Assembly (NCBI GenBank): GCA_035284745.1
Contig: JAYKIL010000011.1
Location: forward strand, 1 to 21,462
Source of the DNA: JAYKJB01 sp035284745 [NCBI: Candidatus Sericytochromatia bacterium]
Lineage (GTDB): Bacteria; Cyanobacteriota; Sericytochromatia; S15B-MN24
DNA length: 21,462 nucleotides
Direction: 5' to 3'
Positions within the stretch are counted from its first letter, which is position 1. Every line of letters starts with the position of its first letter. The position numbers were made by a program, and so were the translations under genes. Positions 10,066-16,490 of the stretch are shown one piece after another. A model generated the notes under the pieces. That model saw only the letters and a program-made list of their open reading frames with translations. It did no database searches and was not told the origin of the DNA.

Positions 10066-10207
10066 CCACCTGTCTTTGGATCGTACCAGATTCACGCACG
10101 CGGCTGCGAGAGCGATCGCCCAGATTTCGCGAACAGCGCAGAATAAACGGCGATCAAGCCCCGTTCATCGGAGGCAGATTTTCACCCCCAAAACGGTTTT
10201 GGTGGGG

Positions 10208-10669
10208 TCAATTTTCGTTTTTGGGCTTCAGTTGAAACCGAGACTTTAACTCATCAAGCAAGCCTATCAGCAGCCCTTGGCGCTCTTCCGGCATTTCATC
10301 GAGATGCGATTTCACGAACGCCACGTGCGGCATAAAACAACGTTCAAACTCGCGCTCACCCCGCGCGGTCAGAGAGACTTGAACCTGGCGTGCATCCTGC
10401 TCTCCACGTTGCCGAACAATCCACCCTTTGGCTTCCATCCGGTCCAACACGGGGGTCAGTGTCCCCTTGGAAATCAAGGTGCGACGGCCCAGTTCGCTGC
10501 ACGTCATACCATCAGTGTCCCCCAAAACGGCCAACACATCAAACTGTGATGGCGTGAGGCCAAGAGCCTCAATGTGACGGCCGGTCACCCGGCTTACAAC
10601 GGTATGACACTCCATCAGCGCCCGAAATACTGGCAACAGTGACTCGTCTTCAGGGTGGGGAAGCGTCAT
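10208..10669 (-). CDS. MarR-family transcriptional regulator
   Basis: A 153-aa winged-helix protein, the typical MarR length. The recognition region reads LTPSQFDVLAVLGDTDGMTCSELGRR in two parts: a helix start (LTPSQFDVLAVLG) and the helix-turn-helix (SELGRRTLISKGTLT). It is followed by the wing with the family D-x-R motif (EQDARQVQVSLT). N- and C-terminal helices would form the dimer. It is divergent from the ABC exporter at 10756, the classic arrangement for a MarR repressor controlling an efflux system and itself; ligand unknown. The start is ATG at 10669 with AAGG 9 nt upstream. An imperfect hairpin (CACCCCCAAAAC / GTTTTGGTGGGG, 10183-10206) follows the stop but lacks a U-tract on this strand. 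Confidence 0.92.
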   Translation of the reverse strand: MTLPHPEDESLLPVFRALMECHTVVSRVTGRHIEALGLTPSQFDVLAVLGDTDGMTCSELGRRTLISKGTLTPVLDRMEAKGWIVRQRGEQDARQVQVSLTARGEREFERCFMPHVAFVKSHLDEMPEERQGLLIGLLDELKSRFQLKPKNEN

Positions 10670-10694
10670 AAAATAAGCCTTACAAGAACAGACG

Positions 10695-10723
10695 AGTCTA
10701 CCGCCGCCTCAAATCAGCGTCAA
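10695..10723 (-). promoter_or_regulatory. Candidate sigma-70 promoter of the marR-type gene
   Basis: On the minus strand, TTGACG (10723-10718) and TAGACT (10700-10695) are 17 nt apart, a good match to the consensus. The predicted start lies about 20 nt before the regulator's ATG. Its -35 box faces the candidate -35 of the divergent exporter promoter. Confidence 0.55.
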
Positions 10724-10741
10724 GAGAACCAGAGAAATCAC

Positions 10742-10770
10742 TTGACCCAAACGTCGTGGCCCCCCATGAT
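10742..10770 (+). promoter_or_regulatory. Candidate sigma-70 promoter of the ABC exporter
   Basis: TTGACC (10742-10747) and CATGAT (10765-10770) are 17 nt apart on the plus strand. If real, transcription would begin near 10777. That is downstream of the annotated GTG and exactly at an in-frame GTG (codon 8), raising the possibility of a leaderless transcript. The -10 box is imperfect. Confidence 0.35.
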
Positions 10771-11763
10771 GACGCCGTGAATGCCACCAAACCATCATCC
10801 CAAGTAACAACAGACTTGACGCCTGCCCTGACCGTTCATTCTGTCTCGAAGCGTTATCCCGGTCGCTGGGGTCAATCAGGTGTCTGGGCCGTGCGGGACG
10901 TCAGCTTCGAGGTGTACCCAGGCCAGATTTTGGCCCTGCTGGGCCCCAATGGGGCGGGAAAAACCACCACTTTAAAAATGGTCACGGGTTTGTTACGCCC
11001 GAGCGAGGGCCATATTCTGCTGGAGGGGGTGGATGTGGCGACGCAACGGTCACGGGCCGTTCGACACCTCGGAGCGGTGCTGGAAGGCAATCGAAATTTG
11101 CATTGGAAACTGACCGCGCGCGAAAATCTCCGTTACTTCGGAGCCCTCAAGGGCGTTGAGGATCTGCGGCGACGCTGTGATTCGGTGATCGAACAATTGG
11201 GCTTAACGCCGCACCTCAAAAAACGCGTGGGTGAACTGTCCCGTGGCCTGCAGCAACGGGTGGCCATCGGCATTGCGCTGTTGGGCGTCCCCCGGGTCCT
11301 CGTGCTGGATGAACCCACGCTGGGGCTCGACGTCATTGCCGGCACTGACTTCCAAAATACAATTCGTAGCATCGCTGAAAGCGGCTGTGCCATCGTCCTC
11401 ACGACCCATCAAATGGAAGTGGCACAAGCCCTGGCTCAACGCATCGCGATCATCGCCGGCGGGCGGTTGGCAGCCTTGGATTCCCTCGACGCGCTACAGT
11501 GCGCCTATCGCAACCCAGGGTACGAGGTAATGGCACGGGGACGGTTGACGCCGGTTTTGGAAACCACCCTGCAAACGGTGGGCGCGCGCTGGCGTGAAGG
11601 CGCGGGCACGCTTTCCATCGATTTACCCGAGAACCAGGAAAATGGACTCTACGACACCCTGAGCGCACTTCGGACAGAAAAACTCGAATTGGTGGGCGTG
11701 CGGCAACTGGAAATTGACCTTGAGGGGATCTACCGGCGCATCGTGGGGGGCCCAACGCCGTGA
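10756..11763 (+). CDS. ABC transporter ATP-binding protein (ABC-2 exporter, drug/polysaccharide type)
   Basis: The nucleotide-binding subunit of an exporter, 335 aa from the GTG at 10756. Walker A G-P-N-G-A-G-K-T is at 63-70, the ABC signature LSRGLQQR at 161-168, Walker B VLVLDE at 181-186, and the H-loop histidine at 218 (TTHQM). The signature has R/L in place of the usual G-G-Q (LSGGQ), a common variation in this subfamily. The C-terminal 100 residues are the accessory region seen in CcmA/DrrA-like ATPases. The start is uncertain: no Shine-Dalgarno precedes 10756, and in-frame GTG at 10777 would remove only non-conserved residues. It is coupled to the permease by a GTGA overlap and is probably repressed by the divergent MarR protein. 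Confidence 0.93.
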   Translation: MAPHDDAVNATKPSSQVTTDLTPALTVHSVSKRYPGRWGQSGVWAVRDVSFEVYPGQILALLGPNGAGKTTTLKMVTGLLRPSEGHILLEGVDVATQRSRAVRHLGAVLEGNRNLHWKLTARENLRYFGALKGVEDLRRRCDSVIEQLGLTPHLKKRVGELSRGLQQRVAIGIALLGVPRVLVLDEPTLGLDVIAGTDFQNTIRSIAESGCAIVLTTHQMEVAQALAQRIAIIAGGRLAALDSLDALQCAYRNPGYEVMARGRLTPVLETTLQTVGARWREGAGTLSIDLPENQENGLYDTLSALRTEKLELVGVRQLEIDLEGIYRRIVGGPTP

Positions 11764-12554
11764 ATCTAGCAGGACTGTTTTGGGCGGAATTGAGGCGCGA
11801 ATTCATTCTGTTGACGCGTTACCCTTTTGAATTGATTTCGCGTCTGATGTGGAACCTGGGTTTCGCACTGATGATTTTTTTTGGTTTCCAAAGCGTCGGA
11901 GCGAACTTACCAGGATTTGAAGAGGGCCAAAATGGCCGCCTGCTGGGATTGCTCATCACCTATATCGCCATCAATGGCATCAGCAATGGGGTTGAATTGC
12001 TGGGGCGAGAAACTCAAACAGGCACCTTGGAACAAGCAGCGCTTTCCCCGCCTCCCTTGGTGACCATCCTTTTGATGCGCGACCTGGCGTCCTACGTCGA
12101 AATGTTGGCACGTTTTGCCTTGGTCTTCAGCATTGCAATCTGGGCCACGGGCGCCAAATTTTACTTGGATGTCCCGACCTTGGCTTTGCTGCTCACACTG
12201 ATGTACTTGGGTATGGAGGGAATTGGGCTCATCCTGGCGGGCGCCGCCCTCATCTACAAACGCATCGGAACGTTGGCGCAATTTGCCGTGATGCTCGTTT
12301 TTGGGCTTGCGATTTTACCCCTTCACGACCTGCCGCCCTGGATGAGCTTTTTTGTGGCCCATTTTCCTTTCACCGAAGCATTGTTGCTGCTTCGCGAATC
12401 GGCCGTCCGCGGAACACCGCTCGCCGAAATGCTGGCTGGCGGACAGGTTCTGTCCCTGGGCCTTGACGCCAGCCTCTTTTTGCTTTTCGGCATCGCTGCC
12501 TTCGCGATGGCTGAGCGCAAGGCCCGTGATTGGGGTTCCCTGAATCAGTATTGA
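11760..12554 (+). CDS. ABC-2 type transporter permease
   Basis: A 264-aa inner-membrane protein with about six hydrophobic segments (for example [54 protein letters not shown]), matching ABC-2 permeases. It contains an E-T-Q-T-G-T-L-E-Q motif, the amphipathic segment typical of the family. The start GTG overlaps the ATPase stop (GTGA, 4 bp), implying translational coupling and a dimeric exporter. The substrate cannot be read from the sequence. Its last 10 bases overlap the end of the convergent htpX gene. Confidence 0.92.
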   Translation: MNLAGLFWAELRREFILLTRYPFELISRLMWNLGFALMIFFGFQSVGANLPGFEEGQNGRLLGLLITYIAINGISNGVELLGRETQTGTLEQAALSPPPLVTILLMRDLASYVEMLARFALVFSIAIWATGAKFYLDVPTLALLLTLMYLGMEGIGLILAGAALIYKRIGTLAQFAVMLVFGLAILPLHDLPPWMSFFVAHFPFTEALLLLRESAVRGTPLAEMLAGGQVLSLGLDASLFLLFGIAAFAMAERKARDWGSLNQY

Positions 12555-13429
12555 GGGGCCGATTGCAAAGCGCGAATCCGGGCTTCGATGGGGGGATGAC
12601 TTGAAAACATCGCCAGCCACGAGGCGCCGTCCGCAATCCCACTGGCGGCAAGGCTCTTGGGCAATTCCCCAGCCTGCAAGCCGCCCAGGCGCTGAAGCGC
12701 TTGAACCATCGGACGCGGGGATCCCATCAATTTGGCCGCGCCCGCATCGGCGCGAAATTCTCTTTGGCGAGAAAACCAAGCCACCACAAGACTTGCCAGT
12801 ATTCCAAATAAAATATCGCACACCACAGCCGTCACGTAATAGGCAACCCCCGGCCCAGAAGACTCCTCGCTGTCGCGGCGAATGAAAAGATCGACCGCAT
12901 ACGCAACCGCGCGCGCCAGGAAAATAACGAAGGTATTGACCACCCCTTGAATCAAGGTCAAGGTCACCATGTCACCGTTGGCAATGTGCGCCACCTCGTG
13001 GGCCAGGACGGCTTCCGCCTCATCGCGACTCATCGTCTCGAGTAATCCCGTGGAAACCGCCACCAAGGAACTGTTCTTGGTGGCCCCGGTCGCAAACGCA
13101 TTCGGCTCTCCCGCGTAAATCGCCACCTCAGGCATGGCCAACCCGGAGTTCCGGGCGAAGCGCTCAACCGTCGCGAGCAGCCAACGTTCCGTTTCATCCT
13201 GAGGTTGGGCAATTACGGTCGCTCCGGTCGACCACTTGGCCATCGGCTTAGAGATAGCGAGCGAAACGAACGCGCCCCCAAAGCCCATTAATGCAGCGAA
13301 CATCAACAAAGCCGATAAATTGAGGCCCTGGCCGCTCAAAAAGCGGTTGAACCCCAACAGGTGGGCCACAATGCCCAAGACCACCACCACTGAAAGGTTG
13401 GTAAGCAAAAACAGAACGACGCGTTTCAT
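12545..13429 (-). CDS. htpX: Protease HtpX (M48 membrane metalloprotease)
   Basis: A 294-aa protein, almost the length of E. coli HtpX. Two N-terminal membrane helices ([22 protein letters not shown] and [20 protein letters not shown] in part) precede the zinc motif HEVAH at 144-148. The third ligand is in the [14 protein letters not shown] segment. The [12 protein letters not shown] tail is characteristic. The family degrades misfolded inner-membrane proteins during envelope stress. I chose ATG at 13429 over the upstream frame extension because GGAGGGG lies about 8-10 nt before it and the protein then starts with [11 protein letters not shown], as in the family. It lies 83 nt downstream of the thioredoxin-like gene and may share its transcript. 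Confidence 0.95.
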   Translation of the reverse strand: MKRVVLFLLTNLSVVVVLGIVAHLLGFNRFLSGQGLNLSALLMFAALMGFGGAFVSLAISKPMAKWSTGATVIAQPQDETERWLLATVERFARNSGLAMPEVAIYAGEPNAFATGATKNSSLVAVSTGLLETMSRDEAEAVLAHEVAHIANGDMVTLTLIQGVVNTFVIFLARAVAYAVDLFIRRDSEESSGPGVAYYVTAVVCDILFGILASLVVAWFSRQREFRADAGAAKLMGSPRPMVQALQRLGGLQAGELPKSLAASGIADGASWLAMFSSHPPIEARIRALQSAPQY

Positions 13430-13465
13430 CGACACATCCCCTCCATTGAACCGGATGAATCTGAA

Positions 13466-13516
13466 CTGATACAAAAGCCCCCACGGCGGGCACCCTTGCG
13501 GGATTCAATGTATCAG
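13466..13516 (-). repeat. Structured intergenic inverted repeat between the thioredoxin-like gene and htpX
   Basis: CTGATACA and TGTATCAG (13466-13473 and 13509-13516) form a perfect 8-bp inverted repeat that includes the stop codon of the upstream gene. Inside it, on the minus strand, are CCC-GCAA-GGG (a GNRA-type loop) and GCCC...GGGC followed by TTTTG. It could be a weak terminator or a processing or stabilising element within the operon. Confidence 0.45.
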
Positions 13517-14031
13517 ATTTCACCCAAAATCTTATTAATCAACGCATCATCCGGTAATTCGTGACCCTGATGCCGGATAAGGCCACGATGATCAACCAAC
13601 ACCACCGTGGGCAAAGCACGAATACCAAATGTGCTGGCGGTCGCCCCCTTGGGATCCACCACCATCGGATAGGTTAATCCGTACGTGCGGATCACCTTGT
13701 CCCGTCCATCGGGCGTGTCTTGAATATTAATGCCCACGACCGACAGAGGCTTTTGATTGAACCGCTGATACAAAGACTGAACGCGCGGAGCCTCCGCACG
13801 ACAGCCCCCTCACCAAGAGGCCCAAAACACCAACAGGGCAGCGCGCTTGTCCCTTAACGAAGAAAGATCGAAAGTCTGACCGTCCAGTTGCTGCCCAACC
13901 ACCGCGGGCGCAGGTCGGGCCCCGGCATATTCAACCGGCCTGAGCAACGCAAAGTATGCCGACACGAAGAGCACCAGAGCCCCAACAGGCAGCAGCCACG
14001 GCCATAGCGCTCCTTTTTTAGCCTGTGTCAT
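13513..14031 (-). CDS. TlpA-like membrane-anchored thioredoxin with in-frame TGA: putative selenoprotein (UGGC active site)
   Basis: A 172-aa protein if the TGA at 13812-13810 (codon 74) is read as selenocysteine. ATG at 14031 has GGAG 7 nt upstream. Residues 1-8 are basic, and about 10-30 form one membrane anchor (WPWLLPVGALVLFVSAYFAL), so the domain faces the periplasm. The core shows LVFWASW-U-GGC-RAEAP, with the TGA at the first position of CxxC and C77 as the resolving cysteine. After it come SVVGINIQDTP, YPMVVDPKGATASTFGIRALP and cis-Pro P141 (ALPTVVLVDHRG), all in one frame. The family reduces or oxidises periplasmic thiols; here probably a thiol oxidoreductase or peroxidase-like enzyme. 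TGA is a normal stop elsewhere, including this gene's own end (13515-13513), so global recoding is unlikely. Alternatives are a nonsense mutation of TGT/TGC or a sequencing error. It lies directly upstream of htpX. Confidence 0.8.
13782..13812 (-). promoter_or_regulatory. Putative bacterial SECIS element (UGA plus downstream hairpin)
   Basis: On the minus strand the in-frame TGA (13812-13810) is followed after 9 nt by CGTGCGGA (13800-13793), the loop GGC (13792-13790) and TCCGCGCG (13789-13782). This is an 8-bp stem with a single G-U pair. The apical loop begins 17 nt after the UGA and starts with GG. That agrees with the general bacterial SECIS model: a short loop containing G, roughly 16-37 nt from the UGA. 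The hairpin lies wholly inside coding sequence. Whether SelB would bind it cannot be judged from sequence alone. Confidence 0.62.
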
Positions 14032-14215
14032 CACATCACTCCACTCTCGGCGGGGCAGTACAGCGCCCCAAGAAAGCATCATACCATTTTCCCAACGCCC
14101 AACAGCGGAAAAACGGGGCGTCAGGGAGGGTCACATCGGGTGGAAAAGCCAACCTATCCACCCAACGAAGGTGTGTACGATACGCTACACTGGGTTTAGA
14201 GGAACACGAGGCCCT

Positions 14216-14812
14216 ATGACCACAACGAACGCGGATGCCTGGCAGGCTCGTTACAATAACGAAGACACCCCTTGGGACTTAGGCGCAGCGGCGCCGGCCC
14301 TTTTGGCTTGGCTCAAGCAAAATCCGGGCCGGGGGCGGCGAGCGATCGTGCCAGGCTGCGGGCGGGGCCACGATGCGATCGCCCTGGCCCAGGCGGGCTG
14401 GGAGGTGCTCGCCGTTGACTTCGCCGCCTCAGCCATCCTCGAAACCCAAGCGGCAGCCACCCACCTCGGCATCCGTTTAAACACTGAACAAGCCGACTTG
14501 TTTCACCTTTCTGCCAGCGCGGTCGGCACCTTCGACCTGTGGTTTGAGCACACGTGTTTTTGCGCCATCGACCCTCTCGACCGCCCACGCTACGCTGCGC
14601 GAGCGGCAGAATTGGTGCGCCCCGGCGGCCAACTGGTTGGCATTTTTTACGCCCACGGCAAACCCGGGGGCCCCCCGTATGACACGCGCCCAGACGCTGT
14701 ACGCGCAGCCTTCGAGACCCATTTCGCCTTGGACACGCTGAACGTCACGCCCCACTCAGTGGCCCGCCGCGCAGGACAAGAGCTTTGGGGCCATTGGACA
14801 CGAAAGGGCTGA
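14216..14812 (+). CDS. TPMT-family SAM-dependent methyltransferase
   Basis: A 198-aa class I methyltransferase of the thiopurine/thiol methyltransferase type. N-terminal W-Q-A-R-Y...TPWDLG is the family opening motif. The SAM-binding loop AIVPGCGRGHDA is near residues 42-53, followed by the acidic V-D-F strand end and E-H-T-C-F-C-A-I-D, another family hallmark. It ends with ELWGHWTRKG. The substrate is probably a small thiol or halide- or chalcogen-type nucleophile; this is family knowledge, not shown here. I chose ATG at 14216 (GAGG about 5 nt upstream) over the in-frame GTG at 14171. It is divergent from the putative selenoprotein gene. TPMT homologues in some bacteria detoxify selenium or tellurium oxyanions, so proximity to a selenoprotein is suggestive but may be coincidence. 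Confidence 0.9.
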   Translation: MTTTNADAWQARYNNEDTPWDLGAAAPALLAWLKQNPGRGRRAIVPGCGRGHDAIALAQAGWEVLAVDFAASAILETQAAATHLGIRLNTEQADLFHLSASAVGTFDLWFEHTCFCAIDPLDRPRYAARAAELVRPGGQLVGIFYAHGKPGGPPYDTRPDAVRAAFETHFALDTLNVTPHSVARRAGQELWGHWTRKG

Positions 14813-14820
14813 ACGACACC

Positions 14821-15009
14821 GTGGATACCACCGCCCCTTATTCATGTCCTTACTGCGGCGAGGAAAGCGTCACGGGTGTTGATGTCTCTGCGGGAATGGC
14901 GCAGCGTTACATCGAGGATTGCCAGGTCTGCTGCCGCCCGATGGAACTGTTTATCCACTTCGATGAAGAGGACTTCACCGCGTCGATTCAGGCAGAGCCC
15001 ATGGACTAG
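14821..15009 (+). CDS. CPXCG motif-containing small cysteine-rich protein
   Basis: A 62-aa protein with two cysteine pairs, C-P-Y-C-G near the N-terminus and E-D-C-Q-V-C-C-R-P-M in the middle, followed by an acidic C-terminus (FDEEDF). This is the CPXCG family of small zinc-ribbon-like proteins, whose function is unknown. The start is probably GTG at 14821, 8 nt after the methyltransferase stop. The frame is open upstream to 14785, overlapping the methyltransferase, and no strong Shine-Dalgarno decides between starts. The spacing suggests co-transcription with the methyltransferase. Confidence 0.85.
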   Translation: MDTTAPYSCPYCGEESVTGVDVSAGMAQRYIEDCQVCCRPMELFIHFDEEDFTASIQAEPMD

Positions 15010-15060
15010 TCCAAAAGGTCGTGGGGTCAACATTCAGCGACAGGCGCCGGAAGCGTTCCC

Positions 15061-15090
15061 TTGGCGTGTTATTCGCCCTGCTGCTAGAAT
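15061..15090 (+). promoter_or_regulatory. Candidate promoter of amt (sigma-70 with extended -10; alternative sigma-54 reading)
   Basis: TTGGCG (15061-15066) and TAGAAT (15085-15090) are 18 nt apart, and TGC just before the -10 adds an extended -10. The same bases also fit a degenerate sigma-54 pattern: GG at 15063-15064 and GC at 15075-15076 (TTGGCGTG-N4-TCGC), with the correct 12-nt spacing. Nitrogen control of amt by sigma-54 and NtrC is common, so both readings are worth keeping. Sigma-70 gives a leader of about 77 nt. Confidence 0.5.
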
Positions 15091-15130
15091 TTTACTTGAG
15101 CAAGGGCGCTCTGCACGACCACGATGCATT

Positions 15131-15172
15131 GAGTGCCCCCAATCGGGTGCTCGGCATTTTTTGAGGCACCCC
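15131..15172 (+). terminator. Terminator-like hairpin in the amt leader, with alternative pairing to the ribosome-binding site
   Basis: GAGTGCCC (15131-15138) pairs with GGGTGCTC (15145-15152) with a 6-nt loop and two G-U pairs. Alternatively TGCCCCC pairs with GGG...GGCA. Six T (15157-15162) follow at once, as in an intrinsic terminator. The ribosome-binding site GAGG (15163-15166) and ATG (15174) come directly after. The same 3' arm GGGTGCTC is also complementary, with one bulge, to GAGGCACCC (15163-15171), which would hide the ribosome-binding site. It may end the upstream transcript or act as an attenuator for amt. Confidence 0.6.
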
Positions 15173-15173
15173 A

Positions 15174-16445
15174 ATGACCATTGATACTGGAAACACCGCC
15201 TTTGTTCTTTGCTGTGCGGCCCTCGTTCTTTTGATGACCCCCGGCTTGGGGTTCTTCTACGGCGGCATGGTGCGCGGGCGAAACGTGCTAAACACCCTGA
15301 TGCTCAGCTTCGTCACGCTCGCGGTCGTAGGCGTCCAATGGGTTCTGGTGGGCTATTCGCTGGCCTTCGCACCCTCGGACGGGTGGTGGGCCCCCTTTCT
15401 GGGTTCTTTGCGTTGGCTGGGACTTCAAGGCGTTGGGGTACTGCCCGAACCCGCCTACTCCGCCAACATTCCCCATCTCGCGTACGTGGTGTTTCAATTT
15501 ACCTTTGCCGTCATCACACCGGCTATCATTTCGGGGGCCGTTGTGGAGCGCATCCATTTTCGCGCCTACGTCGCCTTCGTTGCCCTGTGGACCACCGTGG
15601 TCTATGCGCCCATTGCGCATTGGGTGTGGGGTCAGAATGGCTGGTTGAAGGGCTTGGGCGCCCTCGACTTCGCAGGCGGCACCGTCGTGCACATTGCGGC
15701 TGGTGTCTCGGCACTGGTGGCAGCGGCCGTGGTGGGCTCTCGCACCCAACGCACCCCCGTGGTGTCCCAGGGCTACCAAGTGCCATTCGTTCTTCTGGGT
15801 GCTGCGCTGCTTTGGTTCGGTTGGTTTGGTTTCAATGGGGGAAGCGCCCTCGAGGCAAACGGTATCGCGGCCCTCGCCATCACGACCACCAACGCCGCCG
15901 CTGCGGCCGGAGCATTCAGTTGGATGGCCTTAGAAGGCTGGCGCGACCGCAAGGTGACCGTCGTCGGTGGAGCCAGTGGCGCCGTGGCGGGGCTCGTTGC
16001 CATCACCCCGGCAGCCGGTTTTGTATCCCCGGTCGCCGGGCTGATCATCGGAGCCACCTCAGGAATTATTTGCCTCTACGCGGTGGAGTGGAATCGGCGC
16101 CGCCTCCATATCGATGACTCGCTGGACGCTTTCTCGGTACACGGAGTGGGCGGGGTGCTGGGCGCGTTGCTCACCGGCGTTTTTGCGAGCAAATCGCTCA
16201 ACCCGGGGGGGGCTGATGGCGCACTGTACGGGCATTTCGAATTGCTTGGGGTTCAGATATTGGCGGTTTTTTCAGTGGCCGTGTATGCGTGGGTTGGAAC
16301 CTGGCTGATCCTGAAAATACTGGATCGTTTCATGGATTTACGGGTGGGTCAGACCGTCGAGGATGAAGGCTTGGACCGCCACCACCATGGCAGCGGCCTC
16401 GCCACAGGCCCATTGCCCGGTCATTTGGTCGCAGCCAACGATTAG
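15174..16445 (+). CDS. amt: Ammonium transporter (Amt/MEP/Rh family)
   Basis: A 423-aa inner-membrane channel with about 11 hydrophobic helices, conducting NH3/NH4+. The twin pore histidines are H173 (DFAGGTVVHIAAG) and H323 (DAFSVHGVGGVLGALLTG), with the structural aspartate D165. The F-Q-F-T-F-A and W-F-G-W-F-G-F-N-G-G signatures are present. There is no cleaved signal peptide, unlike E. coli AmtB. The cytosolic tail ends in a histidine-rich patch (DRHHHGSG). ATG at 15174 is preceded by GAGG at 7 nt. No glnK/glnB is adjacent, unusual for amt in proteobacteria. Expression is probably tied to the unusual leader. Confidence 0.96.
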   Translation: MTIDTGNTAFVLCCAALVLLMTPGLGFFYGGMVRGRNVLNTLMLSFVTLAVVGVQWVLVGYSLAFAPSDGWWAPFLGSLRWLGLQGVGVLPEPAYSANIPHLAYVVFQFTFAVITPAIISGAVVERIHFRAYVAFVALWTTVVYAPIAHWVWGQNGWLKGLGALDFAGGTVVHIAAGVSALVAAAVVGSRTQRTPVVSQGYQVPFVLLGAALLWFGWFGFNGGSALEANGIAALAITTTNAAAAAGAFSWMALEGWRDRKVTVVGGASGAVAGLVAITPAAGFVSPVAGLIIGATSGIICLYAVEWNRRRLHIDDSLDAFSVHGVGGVLGALLTGVFASKSLNPGGADGALYGHFELLGVQILAVFSVAVYAWVGTWLILKILDRFMDLRVGQTVEDEGLDRHHHGSGLATGPLPGHLVAAND

Positions 16446-16490
16446 CCCACTCACTTCCTCAATCGAGGGGTGCATCGAGAGCAGCCCTCA

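Noticed and set aside
10183-10206. Rho-independent terminator after the MarR gene
   Set aside because: The hairpin has a 2-nt bulge and on the minus strand is followed by GAAAATC instead of a U-tract; the T-rich side faces the wrong way.
13810-13812. TGA read as tryptophan by an alternative genetic code
   Set aside because: TGA clearly ends other genes here (permease at 12552-12554, htpX at 12545-12547, MarR at 10208-10210 and this gene itself), and the position calls for a cysteine analogue rather than tryptophan.
13513-14082. Two separate small genes, or a pseudogene, in place of one selenoprotein
   Set aside because: The TGA is at the catalytic cysteine, the frame does not shift, the domain continues intact and a SECIS-like hairpin is present. 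A point nonsense mutation is not fully excluded, so the confidence is kept below certainty.
16446-16490. Bidirectional terminator between amt and the esterase (GAGGG...CCCTC)
   Set aside because: The stem is only 5 bp with a long loop and no U-tract on either strand.
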